From an uncultured Coriobacteriales bacterium (GTDB lineage: Bacteria > Actinomycetota > Coriobacteriia > Coriobacteriales > Eggerthellaceae), in the NCBI GenBank assembly GCA_946892075.1, contig CAMPNZ010000011.1:1-33743 (forward strand): a stretch of 33,743 nt of DNA, given 5' to 3'. Under the pieces are notes generated by a model, which saw nothing but the letters and a program-made list of their open reading frames with translations, was not told the origin of the DNA and did no database searches. This document shows positions 7,044 through 14,587 of this stretch, piece by piece. Both the position numbers and the translations under genes were made by a program. The stretch's first letter is position 1. Each line of letters starts with the position of its first letter.

Positions 7044-7070
7044 CAAATGTAGGGAAATAACCTACATTTG
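7044..7070. promoter_or_regulatory. Perfect inverted repeat, operator-like
   Basis: CAAATGTAGG and CCTACATTTG form perfect 10-bp arms around GAAATAA. The 27-bp element lies about 300 nt upstream of modD with no U-tract after it, so a protein-binding site is more likely than a terminator. Which regulator binds is unknown; a molybdate-responsive one is only a guess from position. Confidence 0.5.
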
Positions 7071-7373
7071 ATACACGAATATGATCGCTCTTGCACAAGA
7101 CAAGAATGGTTATTGCACAGGAGCACATTCCAACCCTGACGTAAACAGCACGCGCCATTACAACCATTCTTTTAACATACTTTTATGTATTCTGTGACTA
7201 TAAAACTTCCCATTGTGTGATAGTATGGCTTATTATTTTACGGGTAGAATAATACTGCATCGAATATAATATGCATAGCGCGTATTGCGCACGCGCCTGC
7301 CACAAGCGACGCACCACGCACCACGCACCGCGCTCGACGCACTGCACACACTGCACGTATCCGGGGGGTTACC

Positions 7374-8228
7374 ATGAGCGTTCAATGGATTCGTCCATCA
7401 CGCATTGAATATCTTTTGCAGGAAGATTTTTCGGGTATCGATATTACCTCTGACCTGCTGTTATCGAACGCTCCGCATGCACGACTTCAGTTTTATGCGC
7501 GCCTCGACGGCATGGTGTGCTGCACCGAAGAAGCCGAAGCGCTAGCGCAGATGCGCCAGCTAGACGTTGTTCTTACACAGGAATCGGGCACGCCAATTAA
7601 AGCGTTCGAGCCGTTCTTTGCCGTTGAAGGAGCCGCGCAAAACGTGCACAGCGTGTGGAAAGTGTGCATGAACCTCTTCGAGCATTACAGCGCGCTTACT
7701 ACCAAAACCGATACGATGGTGCGGGCCATTCACGCCATAAATCCCCACGTCAACCTGTATGTAACGCGCAAAAGCATCCCGGGCACGCGCGACCTTTCAA
7801 CCAAAGCTATCCTTGCGGGCGGCGCGTTTGTGCACCGCTTGGGCCTTGCGGAAACCATCCTCATTTTTGAAGAACACCGCGTTCTTATGGGCGGCAAGCA
7901 GGCGCTTCTCAACCAACTGCCCTCGCTTAAGCGTGAAGCGTGCGAAAAGAAAATTTTTGTCGAATGTGCTGAAGCCGACGCGGCTGACTACCTAGCCGCA
8001 GGTGCAGACGGCATTCAGCTTGATAAACTTTCGCCGAAGCAGGCGGCGCACACCATCGCCCGCTTGCGCACTCAATTTCCCCATGCAACGCTTACGATTG
8101 CGGGCGGAATAAACGATACAAATTGTCAAGAATATGCAGCGAGTGGCGCAGATGGGCTTGTTACGTCTGCTCCTCTGTACGCCCCGCCGCTTGACATGGG
8201 TGTTTCTATGACGCCTGTGTCGGCCTAG
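7374..8228 (+). CDS. modD: ModD-like protein, nicotinate phosphoribosyltransferase fold
   Basis: The 284-residue protein has the quinolinate-phosphoribosyltransferase fold: an N-terminal domain beginning RIEYLLQEDFSGIDITSDLL, then KSIPGTRDLSTKAI with the basic residues that contact phosphoribosyl groups, GGAFVHRLGLAETILIFEEH, GADGIQLDKLSP and a C-terminal IAGGIN strand. Proteins like this next to molybdate transporters are called ModD; their precise reaction is not settled. It differs from true NadC in these motifs and has no nadA or nadB beside it. GGGGGG lies 6 nt before the ATG. It is 30 nt upstream of modA on the same strand and presumably heads the mod operon. Confidence 0.85.
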   Translation: MSVQWIRPSRIEYLLQEDFSGIDITSDLLLSNAPHARLQFYARLDGMVCCTEEAEALAQMRQLDVVLTQESGTPIKAFEPFFAVEGAAQNVHSVWKVCMNLFEHYSALTTKTDTMVRAIHAINPHVNLYVTRKSIPGTRDLSTKAILAGGAFVHRLGLAETILIFEEHRVLMGGKQALLNQLPSLKREACEKKIFVECAEADAADYLAAGADGIQLDKLSPKQAAHTIARLRTQFPHATLTIAGGINDTNCQEYAASGADGLVTSAPLYAPPLDMGVSMTPVSA

Positions 8229-8258
8229 TATTAGTTCCCCGTTATGAAAGGAAAAGGA

Positions 8259-9101
8259 ATGGAACTTACACGTGCATTTACATCAAAGGGAGCAAAGCTT
8301 GTTGTAGCTTTGGGTGTGGTTGCATCGCTCGGCTTTCTTGGAGCGTGCTCGCCGCAGGCAAAACCTGCCGAGCCCGCGAAGGCGAAAACCGCTACTGAAC
8401 AGACAAAACCCGCCTCTGAACAGCACCTTATGGTGTATTGCGGCGCTGGCATGAAAAAAGCTATGGAACAGGTGAAAACGGGCTTTGAAGCCAAAAATCC
8501 TGGCGCTAAGCTGGACGTTACCTATGCGGGCTCGGGCAAGCTGCTTGCTCAGCTGCAATCGACGCACAAGGGCGATCTGTTCATTGTTGGCGCTAAGCCC
8601 GACTACGAGAACGCCAAAAAAGAAGGCCTGGTACAAGACAATATTCCGGTGGCAAACCACACGCCTGCCATTGTGGTAAAGAAGGGCAATCCGAAGCACA
8701 TTAGCAGTCTGAAAGACCTTGAAAAGCCTGATGTAAAGCTTGTTTTGGCCGACGCTGCAAGCGCATCTATCGGACGCACCGCAAACATGATTTTCGAGAA
8801 GAACGGCATCAACGCGAAGAAGAACGTTAAGGCCACGGTTGGAACGGTAAACGAGATTGTTACCGCAGTACAATCGGGCAATGCGGACGCGGGCATTTGC
8901 ACGAAAGACTCGGTGTCGGAAGCAAAAGACGTGGAAGCAATTACCATTCCGAACGATCAAAACATCAACCAGATTATCACCGCAAGCATTACCACCTTCA
9001 CGAAGAATCAAGAGCTGTCGAACAAGTTTGTAGCGTACTTGAAGTCGGCTGAAGGCAAGAAAGCGTACTCTGACCACGGATTTTTGCCCGTCGACAAATA
9101 G
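8259..9101 (+). CDS. modA: Molybdate ABC transporter substrate-binding lipoprotein
   Basis: ModA captures molybdate (or tungstate) outside the membrane and delivers it to ModBC. I use ATG 8259 because AAAGGA precedes it properly; ATG 8244 has no ribosome-binding site. The 280-residue protein starts with a signal peptide ending in the lipobox LGAC (lipid cysteine at residue 30), then an Ala/Lys/Pro-rich spacer. The binding domain has YCGAGMKKAMEQ, TYAGSGKLLAQL and KGDLFIVGAK, followed by ADAASASIGRTANMIFEKNGI and GNADAGICTKDS, which match the oxyanion-contacting strands of ModA/WtpA proteins. Downstream, a hairpin at 9137-9165 separates it from modBC. Confidence 0.93.
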   Translation: MELTRAFTSKGAKLVVALGVVASLGFLGACSPQAKPAEPAKAKTATEQTKPASEQHLMVYCGAGMKKAMEQVKTGFEAKNPGAKLDVTYAGSGKLLAQLQSTHKGDLFIVGAKPDYENAKKEGLVQDNIPVANHTPAIVVKKGNPKHISSLKDLEKPDVKLVLADAASASIGRTANMIFEKNGINAKKNVKATVGTVNEIVTAVQSGNADAGICTKDSVSEAKDVEAITIPNDQNINQIITASITTFTKNQELSNKFVAYLKSAEGKKAYSDHGFLPVDK

Positions 9102-9136
9102 GCGTTGGTTGGTAGCTTATAACAATTACGAACGAA

Positions 9137-9165
9137 GCGCCCGATTGCAGCTTTGCGTCGGGCGC
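9137..9165 (+). promoter_or_regulatory. Intercistronic hairpin between modA and modBC
   Basis: GCGCCCGA/TCGGGCGC forms a perfect 8-bp stem with a 13-nt loop and no U-tract. Such hairpins commonly stabilise the upstream binding-protein message or reduce readthrough, which would raise ModA over ModBC. Confidence 0.5.
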
Positions 9166-9259
9166 ATTCGCGTTCCCAAGCAGCCACAACGGAGCAAGCC
9201 CGAACGCGTTCACGTTCGCGCGCAGCGGTTTCTTGAAGCGAAAGGACAACAAGGCGCCC

Positions 9260-10942
9260 ATGAAACGCATATCACCGTGGAGACTTGCAGGCTTTAGCGC
9301 CCTTGGGATTGCATGCCTGATTCTTATTGGGCCGCTGGCGTATGGCATTGTCCGCGGCGCAGGCCAGCTGCCAAGCGCCATCTACGACGAAGAAGTGCGG
9401 TTCGCGTGCGGGTTGTCGCTGCTTACGGCCCTTGTTTCCACCGGCATTTGCATGCCGCTTTCCCTGTGCGCAACAAGCGCTTTGTTCTCGGCGCGCTTTA
9501 GGGGGCGCGGAGCGATTATCCAGCTGATTACCACGCCGATGGCGCTGCCGCACATTGTTTTGGGCATTATGCTGGTGCTATTCTTCGGAAATCAAGGTCT
9601 TGCGCCCTTTCTTGAACCGCTGGGCATCGAGTTTATTTTTACGGTGCAAGGCATTATATTAGCGCAGGTAGTTACCAATATTCCCTTTGTCGTTGAGCAG
9701 CTGTGGGCGGCGTTTTCGAACATAAACCCCAAGCAGCTTTTTCAGGCGCGCAGCATGGGCGCCAGCAGCGCGCAACTTGACTGGCTGGTGGTGTTTCCCA
9801 GCGTCAAACGCGACATTATTGCTGCCATCATTATGTGTTTCAGCAGGTGTTTAGGCGAATATGGCGCCGTGATGATGGTTGCTGGCACCACGCGCATGGG
9901 CACCGAGGTGCTGCCAACCGCCATTTTGCTGAACACGTCAACGGGGAACCTGTCGCGCGCGTTGTCGATTGCAACGATTCTCATTTTGTTGGCGGTTGCG
10001 CTAAGCAGCCTTTCTCGCATGTGGTTGCGACAATCGACGCGAGAGGGACGCCTTCAGGGCGGGCGCGGCGTACGCGTGAGCAGCGGGAATGGGAGCACGG
10101 GCCGCGGGAATGCGGGCAGCGGGAACGCGGGCAGCGGGAACGCGGGCAGCGGGAACGTGAACGGAAACGTGAGCGGGAACGGAAACGTGAACGTACCTGA
10201 ATGCGTTGCGCCACGTCAAAGCAGCGTTCCTGAATGCGTTGCACCACGTCAAAGCGGCGTGCTTGAATGCGTTGCGCCGCTACAATGCGACGAAGACGCC
10301 AATGTGCCGATTCTTACCCTTGACGCACTTGAAGTGTATGTTGGCGCGTGCCATACAGCGCCGTTGAGCTTGAAACTAAGCGCCGGCCAGCACATATGCC
10401 TTACCGGTTCGTCGGGCATTGGCAAAACGCTCATTCTGGAAACTATTGCGGGTCGTTGGAAGGCACACGCTGGCCATATGCTGCTGCGCGGCGTTCCGCT
10501 TCAGAACATTTCTCCTGCTCAGCGGCATATTGGGCTGCTCTACCAAGACAGCATGCTGTACAATCATTTTTCGGTTCTGGACAATGTTGCGCTGCCACTT
10601 CGCTTGAAATATAGCGCGCGACGTGCTCCTTTGCACTTGACTCGCAGGCATGCCCGCGAAATGCTTGCGTGGCTGAACCTTGAGCACCTTGCGCATCGCA
10701 ATCCTGCTACCTTAAGCGGTGGCGAGGCGCAGCGCGTTGCCTTGGCGCGCACGCTTATTCATAATCCGCAGCTTTTGCTGCTGGACGAGCCCTTTGCGGC
10801 GCTGGACGCGGCAACAAAACACCAGATGGAAGACAAGCTTGCCGCGTGGCAACAACAGCACGCCACAAGCATCATTGAAGTGACGCACGACAAGCAGCGC
10901 GCCTTGCGTTTGTACAGCTATGACGTGAAGAAATTCGAGTAA
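9260..10942 (+). CDS. modBC: Fused molybdate permease-ATPase (ModB-ModC)
   Basis: One 560-residue chain combines both ModBC halves. Residues 1-265 are the permease, with about five to six membrane helices and the ABC-docking loop GEYGAVMMVAGTT. Residues about 268-345 are a low-complexity linker: Gly/Asn/Ser repeats, then three copies of an 11-residue VPECVAPRQS(S/G)-type unit. The ATPase follows: GSSGIGKT (Walker A, about 383-390), LLYQDS (Q-loop), LSGGEAQRVALAR (signature), LLLLDEPFAALD (Walker B) and VTHDKQRA (switch histidine). There is no C-terminal TOBE/MOP domain, unlike E. coli ModC. Start choice: ATG 9260 begins MKRISPWRLAGF directly before the first helix; an in-frame TTG at 9233 would add nine residues. 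A dimer would give the complete transporter. Confidence 0.92.
   Translation: MKRISPWRLAGFSALGIACLILIGPLAYGIVRGAGQLPSAIYDEEVRFACGLSLLTALVSTGICMPLSLCATSALFSARFRGRGAIIQLITTPMALPHIVLGIMLVLFFGNQGLAPFLEPLGIEFIFTVQGIILAQVVTNIPFVVEQLWAAFSNINPKQLFQARSMGASSAQLDWLVVFPSVKRDIIAAIIMCFSRCLGEYGAVMMVAGTTRMGTEVLPTAILLNTSTGNLSRALSIATILILLAVALSSLSRMWLRQSTREGRLQGGRGVRVSSGNGSTGRGNAGSGNAGSGNAGSGNVNGNVSGNGNVNVPECVAPRQSSVPECVAPRQSGVLECVAPLQCDEDANVPILTLDALEVYVGACHTAPLSLKLSAGQHICLTGSSGIGKTLILETIAGRWKAHAGHMLLRGVPLQNISPAQRHIGLLYQDSMLYNHFSVLDNVALPLRLKYSARRAPLHLTRRHAREMLAWLNLEHLAHRNPATLSGGEAQRVALARTLIHNPQLLLLDEPFAALDAATKHQMEDKLAAWQQQHATSIIEVTHDKQRALRLYSYDVKKFE
10112..10156 (+). repeat. 15-bp in-frame tandem repeat in modBC linker
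   Basis: Three exact copies of GCGGGCAGCGGGAAC (10112-10126, 10127-10141, 10142-10156) encode AGSGN units. The GCGGGAAC core belongs to the GGGAACGTG-like sequence family found between genes elsewhere in the window. Confidence 0.95.
10193..10291 (+). repeat. 33-bp in-frame tandem repeat in modBC linker
   Basis: Three copies (10193-10225, 10226-10258, 10259-10291) encode VPECVAPRQSS, VPECVAPRQSG and VLECVAPLQCD. The third is the most diverged. Each carries one cysteine. Confidence 0.93.
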
Positions 10943-10994
10943 AAACGCAGGTCACAATCATAAAAGGTGCAACGACCTATTAAGAACGGGCAGC

Positions 10995-11014
10995 ACCGCC
11001 TCATCATCGGCGGT
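10995..11014 (+). terminator. Possible terminator of the mod operon
   Basis: ACCGCC-TCATCATC-GGCGGT is a short GC stem followed by CTGTTTCG, 53 nt past the modBC stop. The U-tract is poor, so the call is weak. Confidence 0.35.
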
Positions 11015-11324
11015 CTGTTTCGCTATGAAAGCGCCTTGAATGCACGGAACTTTCGTTCGTCATGAAAGCGTTGTGAAGGCGTGAACGCATGAACGCACGA
11101 AAACGTGAAGGTGTAACGTGCGCGTGGGGAACAAGCAGAAACGCCTGTTACCAGCACCGTGTTTCGTTATGAATGCGCATTGGATGCGTGAAACGTTCGT
11201 TCGTCATGAACGTGTCGAAAGAGCGCGAAGATGTAAAGCGCGTTGGAAATGGATAGAATCGCACGTCACAAGCATAAAAGACGCAAAGGACGTGTAGCGC
11301 GTGTGTGAGGAACCAGTCGAAACT

Positions 11325-11354
11325 CCTAACATGTAAATACGTTTACATGTTAGG
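11325..11354. promoter_or_regulatory. Perfect 13-bp inverted repeat
   Basis: CCTAACATGTAAA and TTTACATGTTAGG flank TACG. It lies between the convergent modBC and Rrf2 genes, 53 nt past the Rrf2 stop. No U-tract follows on either strand, so a dimeric regulator site or an RNA end-protecting hairpin is as likely as a bidirectional terminator. Confidence 0.55.
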
Positions 11355-11407
11355 AACGCATGCCGCGCTGCACACGTGGCACAGCACGGCATGGGAAAAA
11401 CGAAGCC

Positions 11408-11857
11408 TTAGGCAAACAGATGAATGCCGTTAAGGAACTTATGCACGTCGCCCTTGTGAGCTGACGCTTCAATAAGATCTGCCAAAGAAATTTTGCCAAG
11501 AAACACGTCAAGGCTGCTGGCGATAAGCGCGTTAGCGTCCTCAACCCGATTCAGAAGATCGGTCTCAATATCGGCCCCAGCCAAGGTGTAGCGGCGCGCT
11601 TTGCCCGGTTCTTCAAACGCACTCACAATTGCACCAACCGTAATTTCGTTTGGCTTTTTCCCCAGTTCGTAACCTCCGTGTTTACCAGGGCGCGCAATAA
11701 TCAATCCGGCGTTGCGCAGCTTAAGCCCCAGTTGAATAAGGTAATCACGCGGAATGTTCATACGTTCAGCAATTTCGCGCGACGACACAATTGCATCTTT
11801 TGACGCAAGATACATCATGGTACGCACACCATAATCGATAGAAGCCTTTAACTTCAT
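11408..11857 (-). CDS. Rrf2-family transcriptional regulator
   Basis: A 149-residue winged-helix regulator. The N-terminal DNA-binding domain reads KASIDYGVRTMMYLAS, with the helix-turn-helix around SSREIAERMNIPRDYLIQLGLKLRNAGLI and the wing ARPGKHGGYELGK, all diagnostic of Rrf2. The IscR/NsrR-type cluster cysteines between the recognition helix and the C-terminal helix are absent (I see no cysteine at all), so it does not bind an Fe-S cluster in the usual way and its signal is unknown. GGGGGAG lies 5 nt before the ATG. It is alone, convergent with modBC, and its target cannot be read from context. Confidence 0.92.
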   Translation of the reverse strand: MKLKASIDYGVRTMMYLASKDAIVSSREIAERMNIPRDYLIQLGLKLRNAGLIIARPGKHGGYELGKKPNEITVGAIVSAFEEPGKARRYTLAGADIETDLLNRVEDANALIASSLDVFLGKISLADLIEASAHKGDVHKFLNGIHLFA

Positions 11858-12043
11858 AGTCTCCCCCTTCGCAGGTAACGTAGGTAGCTTGAACGCCCCT
11901 GCTTACCAGCAGTAATATGTTCCCGATACCCATGGCCGTTAGAATGCAACCAAAGTTTACATTGTTATAAATGCGATATAAGTTTTGGCATAGTATAGTA
12001 ACGTACACCAGGCAATTGCGCAGGCGCGCGGCACAAACTTACG

Positions 12044-12079
12044 TTGTACGGCTTGTACGGCTTGTACGGCTTGTACGGC
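12044..12079. repeat. 9-bp tandem repeat, four copies
   Basis: TTGTACGGC is repeated four times without error between the divergent Rrf2 and cyclo-ligase genes. Adding or losing a unit would change promoter-region spacing. Confidence 0.97.
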
Positions 12080-12139
12080 AGCACTCGCACAATTGGTAGG
12101 TTAGTATTGTAACGCTCACTCCTACTATTAAAGTAGAGA

Positions 12140-12167
12140 TTGTTATTATGTCACATATTGTTACAAT
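12140..12167 (+). promoter_or_regulatory. Promoter of the cyclo-ligase gene
   Basis: TTGTTA (12140-12145) and TACAAT (12162-12167) are 16 nt apart, giving a leader of about 85 nt before ATG 12260. Confidence 0.55.
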
Positions 12168-12259
12168 TCTGAAAGATAAAAGTTAAGCAAAATTATCTGT
12201 TTATCGCATTAGAATTGCACACAATGTAGGCACACAGCACAGGGGGTTGAATAATTAAA

Positions 12260-13213
12260 ATGCAAGGTAAACAGCCAAATTTAAGAGAACTAAAACAATG
12301 CGTAAGAAAGCGTATCCTTCAGGCGCGGCACGCCATTTCTCCTGCAGAACGTGATGCAAAAAGTAATATAATTTCAGATAGCTTGTTTACTAAAATTGAT
12401 AATCTCTACACAATTTTTACAAATTCGACGGATTGTGGACCTTTCACCATCGCGCTGTATTGCGCCATGGACGAGGAAGTGTCGCTTGCGCGCTTCATTC
12501 AGCGTGCGCAGGAAAGAAAGTGGGCACTGTGTTTTCCTTGCATGGTTAAGCCGGAAGGTGCTGGTGGCGCGGGGGTTGGCGCTGGTGGCACGGCGATTGG
12601 CGCGGGGGAAGTCGCGCACGAGGGGAAGCTCGGGGCGAAGGCGGAAGGCAGTACGGATGGTAAAAGCGCCAGTGACGCTTATGCGGATGCAGGAAGCATC
12701 GATGGTTTGAGTTGCAGAAACGAAAACGCACGCGCCGGCGCACAAAGTATGGCTTGCGAAAGTATGCGCGAAACGCAACAAGCTAGTTCAAACGCCGAAA
12801 TAAGCGTGTCCGCTTTTCCCGAACAACCGTCGCAAGCGCACCCCAAAACACGCAACACGATGCATTTCGTGGAACTGAATGCGGCTAGCGTACAGCGCAA
12901 ATCGCTGGAATTTTTGGCGCATCCCGCACGCGCGTACACGCACGCTGCCATCGAACAGCAAATTGCGCTTGACAGCTACACAACGCACACGCGCTGGGTG
13001 CAGCCTCACGAATTTCATGCCATCGTTGTGCCTGTTGTGGGCTTCGACGACAACAATATGCGCCTTGGATACGGACAAGGAAACTATGACGAATTTTTGG
13101 TGCAGTGTGCGCCGCAGGCTGCGATTATTGGCGTTGCTTTTAAGGAACAGCACGTAGAATGCGTCTATCCCGAGCCGCACGACGTGGCGCTTCCCGACAT
13201 CATCGTCAGCTAG
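12260..13213 (+). CDS. 5-formyltetrahydrofolate cyclo-ligase with 100-residue insert
   Basis: The enzyme converts 5-formyl-THF to 5,10-methenyl-THF with ATP, returning stored folate to the one-carbon pool. Family marks: LRELKQCVRKRIL with SPAERDAKS at the N-terminus, IALYCAMDEEVSL, and near the C-terminus VVPVVGFDDNNMRLGYGQGNYDEFL (268-280 holds the GYGxGxYD motif) and LPDIIVS. At 317 residues it is far longer than the usual 180-200. The excess is one low-complexity block at about residues 99-198 (Gly/Ala/Glu/Ser-rich, GAGG repeats) placed exactly between CFPCMVKP and MHFVEL, at a surface loop. The core on both sides is intact, so activity is plausible. Spacing from GGGGG to the ATG is long. 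Confidence 0.93.
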   Translation: MQGKQPNLRELKQCVRKRILQARHAISPAERDAKSNIISDSLFTKIDNLYTIFTNSTDCGPFTIALYCAMDEEVSLARFIQRAQERKWALCFPCMVKPEGAGGAGVGAGGTAIGAGEVAHEGKLGAKAEGSTDGKSASDAYADAGSIDGLSCRNENARAGAQSMACESMRETQQASSNAEISVSAFPEQPSQAHPKTRNTMHFVELNAASVQRKSLEFLAHPARAYTHAAIEQQIALDSYTTHTRWVQPHEFHAIVVPVVGFDDNNMRLGYGQGNYDEFLVQCAPQAAIIGVAFKEQHVECVYPEPHDVALPDIIVS

Positions 13214-13220
13214 CGTGCAA

Positions 13221-13234
13221 CAGGCGAACGCCTG
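13221..13234. other. Short perfect hairpin after the cyclo-ligase
   Basis: CAGGCG-AA-CGCCTG, 8 nt past the stop, has no U-tract. It may form a transcript end, but 13214-13397 otherwise holds only degenerate CACGTTCCCAAC-type repeats between convergent genes. Confidence 0.35.
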
Positions 13235-13397
13235 GTAGCGCTAACGTTACGCGTGCAGCCCAATGAGCAGGCACGATGCGGCGAACGTAGAACGTCCCAA
13301 CACGCAGCCGCACACGTTCCAGGCACGACGCGTTCCCGACGCGGCACGTTCACAACGCGCCACGTTCCCAACAGCGCCAACGACAACGCGCCACGTG

Positions 13398-13802
13398 CTA
13401 CATAAGGTGCTTCTGACACGCCTCGCAATAGCCAAATAATATGCTCTGAGCAGGAATAATACGAAAACCATGCGATTGCTGCGTATGATGCGCAAACTCG
13501 GTAAACATGTTGCAATCGATGGCTATCGCCGCGCCACATTTCAGGCATAACAGCTGACCATAGGCGCTTTGTTCCTTATCGATATAGCGGTAGTAAGCCT
13601 TTTTATCCAACGGCATCTGAATTTTAGCAACCTCGCCCTCGGCAAACAGCGCCTCCAGCGTGCGATACACCGTTGCGCGACCAAGCGTTTCCCCAGCTGC
13701 CGACAATTGTTCGTACATATCGTCAACCGTCATATAGCAATTCATGTGCGCTTCCAAAAAAGCACGAATAATGCGTTTCTGTTTTGTGTCGTAGCGTGCC
13801 AT
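13398..13802 (-). CDS. Fur-family metalloregulator
   Basis: A 134-residue regulator of the Fur/Zur/PerR family. The DNA-binding part has MTVDDMYEQLSAAGETLGRATVYRTLEAL, where ATVYRTLE is the family signature in the recognition helix. The dimerisation part has two CxxC pairs (CLKC and CEAC) that would hold the structural zinc, and FAHHTQQSHGF, a histidine-rich segment able to bind the sensing metal. Which metal it senses cannot be told from the sequence. It starts 6 nt downstream of dcd and must be co-transcribed with it from the promoter at 14406-14434. Confidence 0.93.
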   Translation of the reverse strand: MARYDTKQKRIIRAFLEAHMNCYMTVDDMYEQLSAAGETLGRATVYRTLEALFAEGEVAKIQMPLDKKAYYRYIDKEQSAYGQLLCLKCGAAIAIDCNMFTEFAHHTQQSHGFRIIPAQSILFGYCEACQKHLM

Positions 13803-13808
13803 ACAAAC

Positions 13809-14363
13809 CTACCGCAAATGATACGACGGGCACGCGCCCGATTGCCCCTGATAATGACTGCCAAGGCCTGCCGATCCATACGGACGCTCAACAGGGCTGG
13901 TCATTTGTTCGAACGACATTTGCCCGATGCGCATGCCAGGATGCAGAATAATCGGCAGCGTGGCAACGTTCGACAGCTCGAGCGTAATTTCGCCCTCCCA
14001 ACCTGGGTCAACATAGCCAGCGGTGGAATGAATCATAAGGCCGATGCGCCCCAAGCTTGACTTCCCTTCCAGCTTCCCCAAAATGTCGCACGGCACACAG
14101 ATGCGCTCGACGGTGGTGCCAAGCGCGAATTGCCCAGGTTGCAGCACAAATATGCCGCCCTCCTGAACGTCGATGCTTTCGGTAAGCCCCTCTTGCGTTT
14201 TAAGCGGGTCGATAAACGCCTGCGTCGAATTTTTGAAAATGCGGAAATTTGAACCCAGGTGCACGTCAACGGACGCGGGCTGAATGTCGTCCATATCGAG
14301 CGGAGCAATGCGAATACGCCCCAGTTCAAGTTGTTTTTTTATGTCTCGATCGGACAAAACCAT
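13809..14363 (-). CDS. dcd: dCTP deaminase, probably bifunctional dCTP-to-dUMP type
   Basis: A trimeric nucleotide enzyme of 184 residues that makes dUTP from dCTP; bifunctional relatives continue to dUMP for thymidylate synthesis. Visible motifs: SVDVHLGSNFRIF, PGQFALGTTVERI, the active-site block GKSSLGRIGLMIHSTAGYVDPGWEGEITLELSN (Ser/Arg and catalytic Glu) and the C-terminal PYGSAGLGSHYQGQSG. The last block closely resembles mycobacterial Dcd, which is bifunctional, so I infer the same here; no separate dut is visible. AGGGGG lies 7 nt before the ATG. It is the first gene of a dcd-fur pair. Confidence 0.95.
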   Translation of the reverse strand: MVLSDRDIKKQLELGRIRIAPLDMDDIQPASVDVHLGSNFRIFKNSTQAFIDPLKTQEGLTESIDVQEGGIFVLQPGQFALGTTVERICVPCDILGKLEGKSSLGRIGLMIHSTAGYVDPGWEGEITLELSNVATLPIILHPGMRIGQMSFEQMTSPVERPYGSAGLGSHYQGQSGACPSYHLR

Positions 14364-14405
14364 ACAAGCCCCCTATGCTCGTACATGCACACGCGTTCGC
14401 ACGAT

Positions 14406-14434
14406 AGTATACCCTTGAACAGTGCTTTTGTGAA
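14406..14434 (-). promoter_or_regulatory. Promoter of dcd-fur
   Basis: TTCACA (14434-14429) and TATACT (14411-14406) are exactly 17 nt apart on the minus strand, about 45 nt upstream of the dcd start. Confidence 0.7.
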
Positions 14435-14447
14435 CAGGTGTGGGCGT

Positions 14448-14559
14448 GGGAACGTGGCGGCGCGGATGTGGGTGTGGGAACATCGGAAACGGGAACGGGT
14501 GCGGTAACACACCACCACAGCGCAACTGTTGTGCCATCAGCGGGAACGTGGCGGCGCGG
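14448..14559. repeat. GGGAACGTG-type repeats between dxs and dcd
   Basis: GGGAACGTGGCGGCGCGG occurs exactly at 14448-14465 and 14542-14559, with further GGGAAC variants between. The same core is found at 18077-18215 and, in frame, in modBC and the NrfD-like gene. Confidence 0.9.
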
Positions 14560-14587
14560 GCGCGTTGCGCGCAGTTCCTTCCTCAGA

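Larger units (their letters stand above)
6939..7373. other. Region between ispE and the mod genes
   Basis: It contains the 14-bp tandem repeat, the inverted repeat at 7044-7070, a TATAAT at 7265-7270 without a good -35 (possibly an activated promoter of modD), and the 18-bp dispersed repeat at 7309-7326 also found in the glycine riboswitch. I see no gene. Confidence 0.6.
10943..11407. repeat. Gene-free region with a diverged duplication
   Basis: Two related units follow modBC. One starts at about 11017 (TGTTTCGCTATGAAAGCGCC...) and the other at about 11160 (TGTTTCGTTATGAATGCGCA...). They share the exact core TTCGTTCGTCATGAA and continue in parallel through GTGTAACG/ATGTAAAG and GGGGAACAAGCAGAAACGCC/GAGGAACCAGTCGAAACTCC. 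A second shared element, GTCACAA(T/G)CATAAAA, lies at about 10955 and again at about 11266 inside the second unit. I find no gene; an untranslated RNA or a decayed mobile repeat would both fit. Confidence 0.6.
11858..12259. other. Divergent intergenic region, Rrf2 / cyclo-ligase
   Basis: AT-rich except for the 9-bp tandem repeat. It holds the cyclo-ligase promoter at 12140-12167. The minus-strand Rrf2 promoter probably lies in 11950-12005 (TATAAC and TATACT boxes), but I cannot pair it with a convincing -35. I see no gene. Confidence 0.5.

Noticed and set aside
7374..8228. Quinolinate phosphoribosyltransferase of NAD synthesis (nadC)
   Set aside because: The motifs and the modA-modBC context fit ModD better, and no nadA or nadB is adjacent.
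11408..11857. IscR-type iron-sulfur regulator
   Set aside because: None of the three cluster cysteines is present.
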